64,000 nt of DNA from positions 1-64,000 of the forward strand of contig NZ_CADFDB010000009.1 of the NCBI RefSeq assembly GCF_902832845.1, in the 5' to 3' direction. This DNA comes from Burkholderia metallica. Lineage in GTDB: Bacteria; Pseudomonadota; Gammaproteobacteria; Burkholderiales; Burkholderiaceae. Under the pieces are notes generated by a model. The model did not search any database, was not told the origin of the DNA, and saw only the letters and a program-made list of their open reading frames with translations. Below, in pieces: positions 39,477 through 49,388 of this stretch (position 1 is its first letter; every line of letters begins with the position of its first letter). The position numbers were made by a program, and so were the translations under genes.

Positions 39477-40490
39477 TCAGCCACGATAGAACGCGGGACG
39501 CTCGGCCATCGCGATCGGTTCGACCGCGCCGCTCTTCTGCGCGCGCACGCACGCGTCGGCCGCGACCGCCGCCGCGTAGCCGTCCCAGGCCGACGGCCCG
39601 GTGAGCGCATGCGCGCGCACGCCGTCGATGAATGCCTGCAGCTCGACGTCGTACGACGCGATGAAGCGCTCCTTCCAGTCGGTCATGATCTCGACCGACT
39701 GCCGCGCCGCATGCTTGAGCCCGACGGCCGGCGGATCGGGCAGCTTCGCGACGCCCTGCTCGCCGACCACCTCGCACTGGATGTCGTAGCCGTACTGGCA
39801 GTTCACGAAGATCTCGACGTCGATGCGCACGCCGCTCGCGGTTTCGAGCAGCACGATCTGCGGATCGGCGAGATGCGCGGATGCATGGCGCGTCTTCTTC
39901 GGATAGACGACCTGCGCGCTCGTGTAATCCTCGCCGAGCAGCCAGCGCAGCACGTCGAGTTCGTGGATCAGCGTGTCGGTGATCGCCATGTCGGTCGTGT
40001 AGCGCTCGCCGACCGACTGGTTGCGGTGCGCGCAATGCAGCATCAGCGGCTCGCCGATTGCGCCGCTGTCGATCACGCGTTTCAGCGCGCGGTAGCCTTC
40101 GTCGTACGGCCGCATGAAGCCGACCTGCACGAGCCGCTTGCCGTGCGCGACTTCGGCTTCGACGATCCGCATGCAGCCGTCGGCGGTGACGGCCAGCGGC
40201 TTCTCGCAGAACACCGGCTTGCCGTGCGCGATCGCGTCGAGCACGAACGCTTCGTGCGTCGGCCCCCACGACGTGACGAGCACGGCCTGCACGTCGGCGG
40301 CCGCGACGACCTCGTGGCCGTCGCCGTAGATCTCCGCTTCGAGCCCGTACTTCGTCACCGCGTCGCGCGCCTGCTGCGGATCGATGTCGTTGACGGCCAC
40401 GACGCGCGCGCCGGACAGCGTGCGGGTCAATCTGCGGATATGGTCCTGGCCGATCGCGCCGCAGCCGATCACGCCGATTTGCAAGGTCAT
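39477..40490 (-). CDS. iolG: Inositol 2-dehydrogenase
   Basis: First catabolic step: myo-inositol plus NAD to scyllo-inosose. 337 residues, the usual IolG length. Seen: [17 protein letters not shown] at residue 6, [14 protein letters not shown], and the catalytic D-x3-H in [13 protein letters not shown]. In the importer operon between two TIM-barrel genes. Family and context agree, so confidence is high. Confidence 0.93.
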   Translation of the reverse strand: MTLQIGVIGCGAIGQDHIRRLTRTLSGARVVAVNDIDPQQARDAVTKYGLEAEIYGDGHEVVAAADVQAVLVTSWGPTHEAFVLDAIAHGKPVFCEKPLAVTADGCMRIVEAEVAHGKRLVQVGFMRPYDEGYRALKRVIDSGAIGEPLMLHCAHRNQSVGERYTTDMAITDTLIHELDVLRWLLGEDYTSAQVVYPKKTRHASAHLADPQIVLLETASGVRIDVEIFVNCQYGYDIQCEVVGEQGVAKLPDPPAVGLKHAARQSVEIMTDWKERFIASYDVELQAFIDGVRAHALTGPSAWDGYAAAVAADACVRAQKSGAVEPIAMAERPAFYRG

Positions 40491-40549
40491 CTAACAGTCT
40501 CCAGTCGTTCATTGGCGGTGCGGCACGCGCCGCACCGGTCAGTCATTCT

Positions 40550-41461
40550 TCAGCGCGCGGTGCGATCGAAATGACGATCGACGTAGCGCTGGATCGTGTC
40601 GCGCATGTAGCGTGACGACGCTTCCGCGCGGTCCTCCCACGCGAACACGCACGACGACATCACGCCGTCGAAGCCTGCCGCGCCGAGCGCGCGAAAGAAC
40701 ACGTCCCAGTCGATCTCGCCCTGCCCGATGTCGAGATGCTGGTGCACGCGGATCTGGTTCGAACCCGGCGGGTTCACGATGTAGCGCAGCTGGCTGCTCT
40801 TGCGGTGGTCGAACGTATCGGCCACGCGCACGTGCGCGAGGATCGGCGCGGCCTGCGCGATCATCGCGGCCATGTCGTCGCCGTAGTAGAACGTGTGCGG
40901 CGCGATGTACGACAGCTTCAGCGACGGCGAGCCGATGTTCGTGACGATGTCGATCGCCGGCTGCAGCTGCTCGATCCAGTCCTCCGGATGCGGCTCGACC
41001 GACAGCACGATGCGTTCGCGCTCGAGGATCGGCAGCAATTCGTCCATCGACCGGAACCACGCGGCTTCGCACAGTTCCTTCGGGTTCGCCCCCGGCCGTT
41101 CGCCGACCGAGCACTCGGGCGACGCGCCGCGCCCGAACTCCGACACCATCAGCGCGCACTCCATCTCGACCGCCACCTCGATCGCCTTCTTCCAGCAGCG
41201 CACCGCCCATTGCCGCTCGTCGTCGAACGGGCTCGCCCAGCGGTACATCGGCTGCAGCGACGCGAGGCCGACGCCGCTTGCGCGCAGCGCGTGGCGGAAC
41301 GCGGCCATCCGCTCGCGGGTCGCACGCGGCATCACCCACCAGTCGAGAAAGTCGCTGCGCGGCGACAGCTCGATCTGGTCGTAGCCGAGCTCGGCCACCG
41401 CGTGCGGCAGCCGGTCGAGCGGCAGGTGGCGAATCATGTACGGGTCCAGCGCGATCTTCAT
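40550..41461 (-). CDS. TIM-barrel sugar-phosphate isomerase/epimerase-like protein
   Basis: A 303-residue AP-endonuclease-2-fold protein starting MKIALDPYMIRHLPLDRL; AAGGAA precedes the ATG. Candidate metal ligands sit in VSEFGRG, SVEPHPEDW and HQHLDIGQGEIDW. It is more distant from IolE than its neighbour at 38511-39437. In the importer-iolG operon its likely job is epimerising or isomerising a cyclitol ketone or sugar, but no substrate can be named. Confidence 0.8.
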   Translation of the reverse strand: MKIALDPYMIRHLPLDRLPHAVAELGYDQIELSPRSDFLDWWVMPRATRERMAAFRHALRASGVGLASLQPMYRWASPFDDERQWAVRCWKKAIEVAVEMECALMVSEFGRGASPECSVGERPGANPKELCEAAWFRSMDELLPILERERIVLSVEPHPEDWIEQLQPAIDIVTNIGSPSLKLSYIAPHTFYYGDDMAAMIAQAAPILAHVRVADTFDHRKSSQLRYIVNPPGSNQIRVHQHLDIGQGEIDWDVFFRALGAAGFDGVMSSCVFAWEDRAEASSRYMRDTIQRYVDRHFDRTAR

Positions 41462-41511
41462 CGGGGTTTCCTTCGCGAATGGGGGGAGCGGGCTCGCGCG
41501 CACGCGTGTGC

Positions 41512-42537
41512 TCAGCGGCGCTTCTTCTTGTTGCGGTACTGGTCGGCGATCACGGCCGCGACGATGATCGCGCCCTTGACCATCTCCTGGTAATACGCGT
41601 CGATGCGGATGAACGTGAAACCCGACGTCATCACGCCGAGGATCAGCACGCCGATCACGGTGCCCGTCACGCGGCCGAGGCCGCCCGACAGCGACGTACC
41701 GCCGATCACGACCGCCGCGATCGCGTCGAGCTCGTACATCACGCCCATGCCGGACTGGCCGGAGATCGCGCGCGCGGCCGTCACGGTGCCGGCGATTCCG
41801 CTTAACAGGCCCGCGATCGCGTACACGAAGATCAGGTGGCGGGTGACGTTGATGCCCGACACGACGGCCGCATGACGGTTCGCGCCGATCGCGTAGGTGT
41901 ACTTGCCGAAGCGCGTGTAGCGCAGCACGACGTGGAAGATCGCGGCGATCACGAGGAAGATGATCACCGGATTGGCGCCCGCGCCGATCGCGGCGAACTG
42001 GTCGGTCAGCATCGACACCGGCATCCCGTTGGTGAACCACTTCGCGAAGCCGCGCGCGGCGACCATCGTGCCGAGCGTCGCGATGAACGGCGGGATGCCC
42101 GTCATCGCGATCAGCGAGCCGTTCAGCAGGCCGACCAGCAGCCCGACGCACACGCCGGCCAGCACGGGCCAGATGATCGGCAGGTCGGTGAGGTGCGGAA
42201 ACACCGCGCGCGGGAAGTCGGACACCTGCGCGAGACTCGCGGACACGACCGCCGCGGCGGCCACGACCGAGCCCGACGACAGGTCGATCCCGCTGGTGAT
42301 GATCACGAGGTTCACACCCACCGCGATGATGCCGATCACGGCCATCTGCAGCACGATGATCTCGAGCCGCTCGGCGTTGAACAGGAAGCTCTGGCCGACG
42401 ACGACCCAGCCGACGATCTCGAAGAACAGGCTGATGCCGACGAGCACGAGGAAGATGCTCAGCTCGGGCGGCCACTTCGTGTGCCGCGACTTGAGGGTCA
42501 TGGTCTGCGCGTCCGCGACCGGATTCAGGTTGCCCAT
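41512..42537 (-). CDS. Sugar/inositol ABC transporter permease
   Basis: A 341-residue RbsC-type inner-membrane permease with about nine or ten hydrophobic segments after a 30-residue cytoplasmic leader. Typical blocks are GVNLVIITSGIDLSSGSVVA and GGTSLSGGLGRVTGTVIGV, and it ends in a basic tail (RNKKKRR). It lies 26 bases after the double-ATPase gene and 68 kDa-class sugar importers are built the same way. Context points to inositol (compare IbpA-IatA-IatP of Caulobacter). Start at 42537 with GGAGA upstream. Confidence 0.92.
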   Translation of the reverse strand: MGNLNPVADAQTMTLKSRHTKWPPELSIFLVLVGISLFFEIVGWVVVGQSFLFNAERLEIIVLQMAVIGIIAVGVNLVIITSGIDLSSGSVVAAAAVVSASLAQVSDFPRAVFPHLTDLPIIWPVLAGVCVGLLVGLLNGSLIAMTGIPPFIATLGTMVAARGFAKWFTNGMPVSMLTDQFAAIGAGANPVIIFLVIAAIFHVVLRYTRFGKYTYAIGANRHAAVVSGINVTRHLIFVYAIAGLLSGIAGTVTAARAISGQSGMGVMYELDAIAAVVIGGTSLSGGLGRVTGTVIGVLILGVMTSGFTFIRIDAYYQEMVKGAIIVAAVIADQYRNKKKRR

Positions 42538-42563
42538 TTCGTTGTCTCCACTCTTGTTTCGGC

Positions 42564-44138
42564 TCAGCGCGACGCGAGGTCCATGATGCGGACCTGGTCG
42601 GCGTCCTTGCGATCGACGATGCCGGTCATGCGCCCTTCGTGCATCACCATCACGCGATCGCTCATTCCCAGCACTTCCGGCATTTCCGACGAGATCATCA
42701 GCACCGCGACGCCCTTGCCGGCGAGCGCGCTGACGAGCCGGTGAATCTCGGCCTTCGCGCCGACGTCGATGCCGCGCGTCGGTTCGTCGAGGATCAGGAT
42801 GCGCGGCTGCGTGAGCAGCCACCGGCCGATCAGCACCTTCTGCTGGTTGCCGCCCGACAGGTTCTGGATCTCCTCGTGCAGCCCGGGCGACTTCACCCGC
42901 AGCATCCGGCTCATTTCCTCGCAGTCGCGTTTCAGTTGCGCGTGCCGCACGAAATTGAACTTCACGTAGCGGTTGCTGAGCACCGCGGCCTCCATGTTCG
43001 CGAGGAGGTCGAGATTCAGGAAACAGCCGGTGTCCTTGCGGTCTTCGGTGAGGAAGGCCATCCCGTGCTTCATCGCCTGCGCGGGCGTCGCGATGCGCAC
43101 CGGCTTGCCGTCGATGCGGATCTCGCCCGACGTGGCCGGCACGACGCCGAACAGCGCCTCGGCGACGTTCGAGCGCCCCGACCCGACGAGGCCGGCCACG
43201 CCGAGGATCTCGCCCGCGCGCAGCTCGAAACTCACGTCGCGGAACACGCCGTCGACGCCGAGATCCTTCACCGACAGCACGACGTCGCCGATCGGCACCT
43301 CCTCCTTCGGGAACATCTGCGTGATCTCGCGCCCGACCATCATCCGGATGATGTCGTCGCGCGTGACGTCGCTCGATGCGTGCGTGCCGATGTACTTGCC
43401 GTCGCGGAACACCGAGAATTCGTCGGCGATCTCGAACAGCTCGTTCATCTTGTGCGTGATGTAGACGATGCCCTTGCCCTGCTCGCGCAGCTGCCGAATG
43501 ATCCGGAACAGGTGCGTGACTTCCTTGTCGGTCAGCGCGGAGGTCGGCTCGTCCATGATCAGCACGTCGGAGTCGAACGATACGGCCTTCGCGATCTCGA
43601 CCATCTGGCGGCTCGCGACCGTCAGCGTGCGCACGTCGGTTTCCGGATCGATGTCGATCGACAGCCGTTCGAACAGCTCGGCCGTGCGGCGGCGCAGCGC
43701 CGCGTGATCGATCAGGCCGAAGCGGTTCTTCGGTTCGCGGCGGATCCAGATGTTCTCCGCGACCGTCATGTACGGCATCAGGTTGAGTTCCTGGTGGATC
43801 ATCGCGATGCCGCGATCGAGCGCATCCAGCGGGCCGTTCAGCACGACCGGCTCGCCGTTGATCAGGATTTCGCCCTGGTCGGGCGTGTAGACGCCCGCGA
43901 TGATCTTCATCAGCGTCGACTTGCCCGCGCCGTTCTCGCCCATCAGCGCATGAACGGTGCCGCGGCGCACGCGGAACTGCACGCCGTCAAGCGCGACGAC
44001 GCCCGGAAAGGACTTGCCGACGCCGCGCACCTCGAGCACGCAGTCGGCCGCGGAAGAAGCCGGCGGCGCCGACGCGCCGGACGAAGCGGCCGACGCATCG
44101 TCGCCGGCCATCGGGCGCGCGATCCTGGCTGTAAACAT
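42564..44138 (-). CDS. Sugar/inositol ABC transporter ATP-binding protein (double ATPase)
   Basis: A 524-residue protein with two fused nucleotide-binding domains of the RbsA/MglA type. The first (about residues 35-265) has Walker [10 protein letters not shown], Walker [11 protein letters not shown] and signature-region [14 protein letters not shown]. The second (about 280-520) has the usual degenerate Walker [10 protein letters not shown], the signature LSGGNQQKV and Walker [12 protein letters not shown]. The asymmetry is normal for this family. A 30-residue Ala/Ser-rich N-terminal leader precedes the first domain. It drives uptake with the adjacent permease and binding protein. Confidence 0.94.
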   Translation of the reverse strand: MFTARIARPMAGDDASAASSGASAPPASSAADCVLEVRGVGKSFPGVVALDGVQFRVRRGTVHALMGENGAGKSTLMKIIAGVYTPDQGEILINGEPVVLNGPLDALDRGIAMIHQELNLMPYMTVAENIWIRREPKNRFGLIDHAALRRRTAELFERLSIDIDPETDVRTLTVASRQMVEIAKAVSFDSDVLIMDEPTSALTDKEVTHLFRIIRQLREQGKGIVYITHKMNELFEIADEFSVFRDGKYIGTHASSDVTRDDIIRMMVGREITQMFPKEEVPIGDVVLSVKDLGVDGVFRDVSFELRAGEILGVAGLVGSGRSNVAEALFGVVPATSGEIRIDGKPVRIATPAQAMKHGMAFLTEDRKDTGCFLNLDLLANMEAAVLSNRYVKFNFVRHAQLKRDCEEMSRMLRVKSPGLHEEIQNLSGGNQQKVLIGRWLLTQPRILILDEPTRGIDVGAKAEIHRLVSALAGKGVAVLMISSEMPEVLGMSDRVMVMHEGRMTGIVDRKDADQVRIMDLASR

Positions 44139-44206
44139 GGACGTTCCTCGACGAGTCGCGCGCGAACCCGGCCGTGCCGGGCCCGCGCAGTTCAACGGAT
44201 CACCGG

Positions 44207-45133
44207 TCAATGCTTCGCGTACTGGCTCATGTTCTCGGGCGTGACCAGCTCGAACGGCACGTTCACGTAGCGGTCGACGGGCTGTTTCTTCGCGAGCTTG
44301 AGCGCGGCCGCGACGGCCTGCTGCCCCTGCCCGGCCGCGTTCTGATACACCGACACCTTCAGCTCGCCGCTCTTCATCGACGCGAGGCCGTCCGGCGTCG
44401 CGTCGATGCCCGCGACGATCGTCTTCGGCGTCCACTTGCGCGCGGCCTTCAGCGCGTTGATCGCGCCGATCGCCATCTCGTCGTTGTTGGAGATGATCGC
44501 GTCGTACTTCGTGCCGGAACTCAGCCAGTTCATCGTGATGTCCTGGCCCTGCGTGCGGCTCCACTTGCCTTCGCGCTTGTCGACGATCTTCATGCCCGAG
44601 CAGTCCTTCGTCGCGATCACGTCCTCGATGTCCTTGGTGCGGGCGCGCGCCGATTCGTTGGACAGCTCGCCCATCAGCACGAGCACGTCGCCCTTGCCGC
44701 CGAGCAGCTTGCACACCTGGCGAGCCTGCAGCGTGCCCGACTGCTTCTCGTCGGACGCGACGACCGCGACGCCGGCCGGCAGCTTGTCGAAATCCACCGG
44801 CTTGCGGTTCACGTAGACGAGCGGGATCTTCGCGGCCGTCACCATCTTCGTGATCTTCGGCGTCGCGTCGGTATCGACCGCGTTCACGATGATCGCGTCG
44901 ACCTTCTGCGCGATCATGTTCTGGACCTGGCTCAACTGCTTGCCGACGTCGTTGCCGCCGTCCTCGATCTGCACCGTCGCGCCGTCCTTCTTCGCTGCGT
45001 CGGAAATGCTGTTGCGCAGGATGGTCAGGAACGTGTCGTCGAACGACGCCATCGTCACGCCGATCTTCTCGGCATGCGCGAGCGGCGCAGCCAGGATCGC
45101 GGCGGCCGCGACGGCCATCAGCTTGGTCTTCAT
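44207..45133 (-). CDS. Periplasmic sugar/inositol-binding protein of the ABC importer
   Basis: A 308-residue exported binding protein; the signal peptide is [21 protein letters not shown]. The mature part is the ribose-binding-protein fold ([54 protein letters not shown]). First gene of the importer-iolG operon, directly beside the divergent iolCDEB promoter region, so its ligand is most probably myo-inositol. The ATG at 45133 is chosen over a TTG two codons upstream. Confidence 0.93.
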   Translation of the reverse strand: MKTKLMAVAAAAILAAPLAHAEKIGVTMASFDDTFLTILRNSISDAAKKDGATVQIEDGGNDVGKQLSQVQNMIAQKVDAIIVNAVDTDATPKITKMVTAAKIPLVYVNRKPVDFDKLPAGVAVVASDEKQSGTLQARQVCKLLGGKGDVLVLMGELSNESARARTKDIEDVIATKDCSGMKIVDKREGKWSRTQGQDITMNWLSSGTKYDAIISNNDEMAIGAINALKAARKWTPKTIVAGIDATPDGLASMKSGELKVSVYQNAAGQGQQAVAAALKLAKKQPVDRYVNVPFELVTPENMSQYAKH

Positions 45134-45260
45134 GATCAATCTGTCTCCTCATCTCCGGGGGCGGAAGACGGCGCGTTGCGCGCCGCCGGGCCCAGTCCGA
45201 TCGAAGCCGATGCGGACTGATGCATCCGGATGAAACTGTAGATCACTTCCTCAAAAATTT

Positions 45261-45274
45261 GGAAATTTATTTCT
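45261..45274. promoter_or_regulatory. Probable IolR (RpiR-type) operator 1, one mismatch
   Basis: Reads GGAA-N6-TTCT, one base off the GGAA-N6-TTCC motif associated with RpiR-type IolR in rhizobia. It lies 30 bases (start to start) from the perfect copy, about three helical turns. Confidence 0.5.
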
Positions 45275-45290
45275 ACGTGATTTCACCTAG

Positions 45291-45304
45291 GGAACTGGAT
45301 TTCC
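45291..45304. promoter_or_regulatory. Probable IolR (RpiR-type) operator 2, perfect motif
   Basis: Reads GGAA-CTGGAT-TTCC, an exact match to GGAA-N6-TTCC, in the shared iol control region. The assignment to the RpiR regulator at 36149-37033 is inference. Confidence 0.6.
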
Positions 45305-45448
45305 AAAAAGTCTAGACTGCGTCCGTAGCCCGATTCCTTGCGGCAGGCAGTCCCGCGTCGTGCAGTACACGATGCGGACGGTCGCGACCGGATCGGCCCC
45401 CTAATTCGCCGGCATCGCCGAACGCCGGCCGCGAGCGTGACACGTGAT

Positions 45449-47407
45449 ATGAGCCTGCTGAACTTTCCGAGTGACCGCCCCATCGATCTCGCCTGCCTCG
45501 GCCGCGTGGCCGTGGATCTCTATGCGCAGCAGTACGGCAGCCGCCTGGAAGACGCGCGCAGCTTCCAGATGTATCTCGGCGGCTCGTCGGGCAACGTCGC
45601 GTTCGGCGTCGCGCGGCTCGGGCTGAAGACCGCGATGATTTCGCGCGTCGGCGACGAGCAGATGGGCCGCTTCCTGCGCGAGACGCTCGAGCGCGAAGGC
45701 TGCGACACGAGCCAGTTGCAGACCGACCGCGAACGCCTCACCGCGCTGGTGCTGCTCGGGCTGAAGGATCGCGACACGTTTCCGCTGCTGTTCGTGCGCG
45801 AGAACTGCGCGGACATGGCCGTGCGCGCCGACGAGATCCGCGAGGACTTCATCGCCGGCTGCCGCGCGCTCGCGATCACCGGCACGCACCTGTCGACGCC
45901 GGGCACGCGCGAGGCGTCGCTGACCGCGCTCGGCTATGCGCGCCGCCACGGCGTCGTGCGGATTCTCGACATCGACTACCGGCCCGTGCTGTGGGGGCTG
46001 ACCGCGCGCGGCGCGGGCGAGAACCGCTACGTGCCGGACGCGCAGGTGACGCGGCAGCTGCAGCAGGTGCTCGGCGAATTCGACCTGCTGGTCGGCACCG
46101 AGGAGGAGTTCCTGATCGCCGGCGGCGTGCCGCACGACCTGATCGGGTCGCTCCAGGCGGTGCGCGCCATCACGAACGCGACGCTGGTCGTCAAGCGCGG
46201 CGCGCTCGGCTGCTGCGTGATCGAGGGCGACATTCCCGCCCGCATCGACGACGCGCCGACCTTTCTCGGCGAACGCGTCGAGGTGCTCAACGTGCTCGGC
46301 GCGGGCGACGCGTTCCTGTCGGGCCTGCTGTCGGGGCTGCTGCGCGGGCGCGACTGGGCCGAGTCGACGCGCATCGCGAACGCGTGCGGCGCGATCGTCG
46401 TGTCGCGCCATGCGTGCTCCGCGGCGATGCCGACGCCGGCCGAACTCGCGCACTGGTTCGACGGCAGCCGCAACCCGGTGGTCGACGCGGACCACACGCT
46501 CGCGCACCTGCATCGCGTGACGGTGCCGCGCCGCGAATGGGACGACCTGTGCGTGATGGCGTTCGACCATCGCAGCCAGTTCTACGAGCTCGCGGTGCAG
46601 TCCGGCGCGGACGAAGCGCGGATCAAGACGCTGAAGCAGCTGCTCGTGCGCGCGGTGGAGAAGGTCGAGCGCGATCGCCATATCGAAGGCCACGTCGGCG
46701 TGCTGATCGACGGCGGCGGCTACGGCAGCGACGCGCTGGCCTCGGCCACCGGGCGCGGCTGGTGGGTCGGCCGCCCGGTCGAGCTGCCGGGCTCGCGGCC
46801 GCTGCGTTTCGACGAAACGCGCTCGGTCGGCTCGTCGCTCACGCACTGGCCGACCGAACAGGTCGTGAAGTGCCTCGTTCACTATCATCCCGACGACGCC
46901 GTCGACCTGCGCGTCGAACAGGAGCAGCGCGTGCTGGAACTGTGGGAAGCCACGCGGGCCAGCGGCAACGAGCTGCTGCTGGAAATGATTCCGCCGCGCG
47001 CGGTCACGCCGGCCGGCACCGAGGACGACGCGGTGCTGCGCACGATCGCGCGCTTCTACAACCTCGGCGTGAAGCCCGAATGGTGGAAGCTCACGCCGCT
47101 GAGCGCCGACGGCTGGACGCGGCTCGCCGCGCTGATCGCGGAGCGCGACCCGTACTGTCGCGGCGCCGTGATCCTCGGGCTGAACCAGCCGCTGCAATAT
47201 CTTGTCGACAGCTTCCGCTCGGCGACCAACCCGATCGTCAAGGGCTTCATGGTCGGGCGCACGCTGTGGGCCGACGCGTCGCTGAACTGGTTCGCCGGCC
47301 GGATCGACGACCAGGCGCTGATCGACGAAGTCGCCGGCAACTTCGCGCAGCTGGTCGACGCATGGCTCGGCCGCCGCGCGGCGGCTGCCCGCGCCGCCGC
47401 GGCCTGA
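45449..47407 (+). CDS. iolC: Bifunctional 5-dehydro-2-deoxygluconokinase / aldolase-like DUF2090 protein
   Basis: A 652-residue fusion. Residues about 8-330 are a PfkB kinase (GGSSGNVAFGVARLG; catalytic loop NVLGAGDAFLSG near 280-291) that phosphorylates 2-deoxy-5-keto-D-gluconate. Residues about 340-640 are DUF2090, which resembles class I tagatose-bisphosphate-type aldolases: VVKCLVHYHPDD and GVKPEWWKLTPL carry lysines where the Schiff base would form. This half probably replaces the separate aldolase IolJ, splitting the phosphate to DHAP and malonate semialdehyde; no iolJ is visible in the window. Start MSLLNFPSDRPIDL at 45449, with a weak ribosome-binding site. First gene of iolCDEB. Confidence 0.92.
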   Translation: MSLLNFPSDRPIDLACLGRVAVDLYAQQYGSRLEDARSFQMYLGGSSGNVAFGVARLGLKTAMISRVGDEQMGRFLRETLEREGCDTSQLQTDRERLTALVLLGLKDRDTFPLLFVRENCADMAVRADEIREDFIAGCRALAITGTHLSTPGTREASLTALGYARRHGVVRILDIDYRPVLWGLTARGAGENRYVPDAQVTRQLQQVLGEFDLLVGTEEEFLIAGGVPHDLIGSLQAVRAITNATLVVKRGALGCCVIEGDIPARIDDAPTFLGERVEVLNVLGAGDAFLSGLLSGLLRGRDWAESTRIANACGAIVVSRHACSAAMPTPAELAHWFDGSRNPVVDADHTLAHLHRVTVPRREWDDLCVMAFDHRSQFYELAVQSGADEARIKTLKQLLVRAVEKVERDRHIEGHVGVLIDGGGYGSDALASATGRGWWVGRPVELPGSRPLRFDETRSVGSSLTHWPTEQVVKCLVHYHPDDAVDLRVEQEQRVLELWEATRASGNELLLEMIPPRAVTPAGTEDDAVLRTIARFYNLGVKPEWWKLTPLSADGWTRLAALIAERDPYCRGAVILGLNQPLQYLVDSFRSATNPIVKGFMVGRTLWADASLNWFAGRIDDQALIDEVAGNFAQLVDAWLGRRAAAARAAAA

Positions 47408-47443
47408 CGCGACGCCCCACCCGATTCCTCTTCACCGACCGAC

Positions 47444-49327
47444 ATGACCTCTACCGTAAGACTGACCGTCAGCCAGGCGCTCGTGCGCTACCTGGCCGCC
47501 CTGCGCGCCGAAGTCGTCCAGCCCGACGGCCGCACCGAGATCCTGCCGTACTGCGGCGGCGTGTTCGCGATCTTCGGCCACGGCAACGTGGCCGGGCTCG
47601 GCGAGGCGCTGCATGCGGAAAAAGACCGCTTGCCGACCTTGCGCGCGCACAACGAGCAAGGGATGGCCAATGCGGCCGTCGCGTTCGCGAAAGCGAATTT
47701 CCGTCAGCGGATGATGGCCGCGACGTCGAGCATCGGCCCCGGTGCGACCAACATGCTGACGTCGGCCGCGCTCGCGCACGTCGGCCGGCTGCCGCTGCTG
47801 CTGCTGCCCGGCGACGTGTTCGTGTCGCGGCTGCCCGACCCCGTGCTGCAGCAGGTCGAGGATTTCGAACAGGGCGACGTCAGCGCGAACGACTGCTTCC
47901 GGCCGGTGACGCGCTATTTCGACCGGATCACGTCGCCCGAGCAGCTGCTCGTCGCGCTGCCGCGCGCGATCCAGGTGATGACCGACCCCGCGCAATGCGG
48001 CCCGGTGTGCCTCGCGCTGCCGCAGGACGTGCAGACCTTCGCGTACGACTGGCCTGAGGATTTCTTCGCGCCGCCGGTGATCCGGATGCGCCGGCCGCCG
48101 GCCGACGCGCTCGAACTCGCCGACGCGCTCGACGTGCTGAAGGCCGCGAAGAAGCCGCTGATCGTCGCCGGCGGCGGCGTGCTGTACAGCCAGGCATGGG
48201 ACGCGCTGCGCGCGTTCGCCGACACGCACGGCGTGCCGGTCGCCGAATCGCAGGCCGGCAAGGGCAGCCTCGCGTGGGACCATCCGCTCAATCTCGGGTC
48301 GATCGGCGTGACGGGCTCGCCTGCCGCGAACCGCGCGGCCGCGCAGGCCGACGTGATATTCGCGGTCGGCACGCGGCTGCAGGATTTCACGACCGGCTCG
48401 CATGCGCTCTATGGCGACGCGACGCTGTTGAGCCTGAACGTGCAGCCGTTCGACGCGGGCAAGAAACGCGGCCATCAACTGGTGGCCGACGCGCGCACGG
48501 GCCTCGGCCAGTTGTCGGCGGCGCTGGCCGGCTGGCGCGCCGATCCGGCCTGGACCGCCGGCAACCGCGACCAGGCCGCCGCATGGAACGCGCGCGTGAC
48601 CGAACTCACCACGCACGTGCCGACGGACACGCTCCCGTACGACGCGGAAGTGATCGGCGCGGTGCGCGACTCCGCGGCCGATGCGGGGCGCGACAGCGCG
48701 CGCGACGATCTCGTCGTGTGCGCGGCCGGCACGCTGCCGGCCGAGCTGCACAAACTGTGGCGCAGCGGCGTGCCGGGCAACTACCACATGGACTACGCGT
48801 ACTCGTGCATGGGCTACGAGATCGCGGGCGGCCTCGGTGCGAAGCTCGCGCGGCCGGCGCGCGAAGTGATCGTGATCGTCGGCGACGGCTCGTACATGAT
48901 GCTCAATGCGGAACTCGCGACGTCCGTGATGCTCGGCCGCAAGCTGATCGTCGTGATCCTCGACAACCGCGGCTACGGCTGCATCGAGCGGCTGCAGCTG
49001 AATTGCGGCGGCGCGAGCTTCAACAACATGCTCGACGACTGCGTGCCGGAAGGCGGCGAGCGCTCGACGATCGACTTCGCGATGCATGCGCGCGCGATGG
49101 GCGCCGACGCCGTGCACGTGCGCGACATCGGCGAATTGCGGCGCGAAATGAAGCGTGCCCGCGCGGCGACGAAGAGCCAGGTGCTCGTGATCGACACCAC
49201 GCACCGGCGCACGACCGACGACGGCGGCGCGTGGTGGGAAGTCGCGGTCCCTGAGGTGTCGGCGCGCGCCGGCGTCGACGCGGCGCACCGCGCGTATCTC
49301 GATGCGAAGACCCGGCAGCGGCGCTGA
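47444..49327 (+). CDS. iolD: 3D-(3,5/4)-trihydroxycyclohexane-1,2-dione hydrolase
   Basis: Thiamine-diphosphate enzyme that opens the cyclohexane-dione ring to 5-deoxyglucuronate. 627 residues in the three-domain ThDP layout: the activating Glu in HNEQGMANAAVAFAKA (about residue 70), central domain, and the C-terminal ThDP/Mg block GDGSYMMLNAELATS with LDNRGYGCIERLQ. 36 bases after iolC, 61 before iolE. Confidence 0.95.
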   Translation: MTSTVRLTVSQALVRYLAALRAEVVQPDGRTEILPYCGGVFAIFGHGNVAGLGEALHAEKDRLPTLRAHNEQGMANAAVAFAKANFRQRMMAATSSIGPGATNMLTSAALAHVGRLPLLLLPGDVFVSRLPDPVLQQVEDFEQGDVSANDCFRPVTRYFDRITSPEQLLVALPRAIQVMTDPAQCGPVCLALPQDVQTFAYDWPEDFFAPPVIRMRRPPADALELADALDVLKAAKKPLIVAGGGVLYSQAWDALRAFADTHGVPVAESQAGKGSLAWDHPLNLGSIGVTGSPAANRAAAQADVIFAVGTRLQDFTTGSHALYGDATLLSLNVQPFDAGKKRGHQLVADARTGLGQLSAALAGWRADPAWTAGNRDQAAAWNARVTELTTHVPTDTLPYDAEVIGAVRDSAADAGRDSARDDLVVCAAGTLPAELHKLWRSGVPGNYHMDYAYSCMGYEIAGGLGAKLARPAREVIVIVGDGSYMMLNAELATSVMLGRKLIVVILDNRGYGCIERLQLNCGGASFNNMLDDCVPEGGERSTIDFAMHARAMGADAVHVRDIGELRREMKRARAATKSQVLVIDTTHRRTTDDGGAWWEVAVPEVSARAGVDAAHRAYLDAKTRQRR

Positions 49328-49388
49328 TCGCGCGCACTGCCCACGAACCCTCCCTGCGAAAAACACATTCGAATCAAGGAAGCACGTC

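Larger units (their letters stand above)
45134..45448. promoter_or_regulatory. Divergent control region of the inositol island
   Basis: 315 bases between the binding-protein gene (minus) and iolC (plus), with a pronounced AT-rich core at 45238-45320 that stands out from the GC-rich surroundings. The core holds two GGAA-N6-TTCC-type elements and a GTGATTTCAC inverted repeat (45277-45286). Promoters for both operons must lie here, but I cannot assign -35/-10 pairs with confidence. No small gene is supported. Confidence 0.75.

Noticed and set aside
42564-44138. Degenerate second Walker A (GLVGSGRSN) in the sugar ABC ATPase as an anomaly
   Set aside because: This is the normal state of the second domain in RbsA/MglA-type double ATPases.
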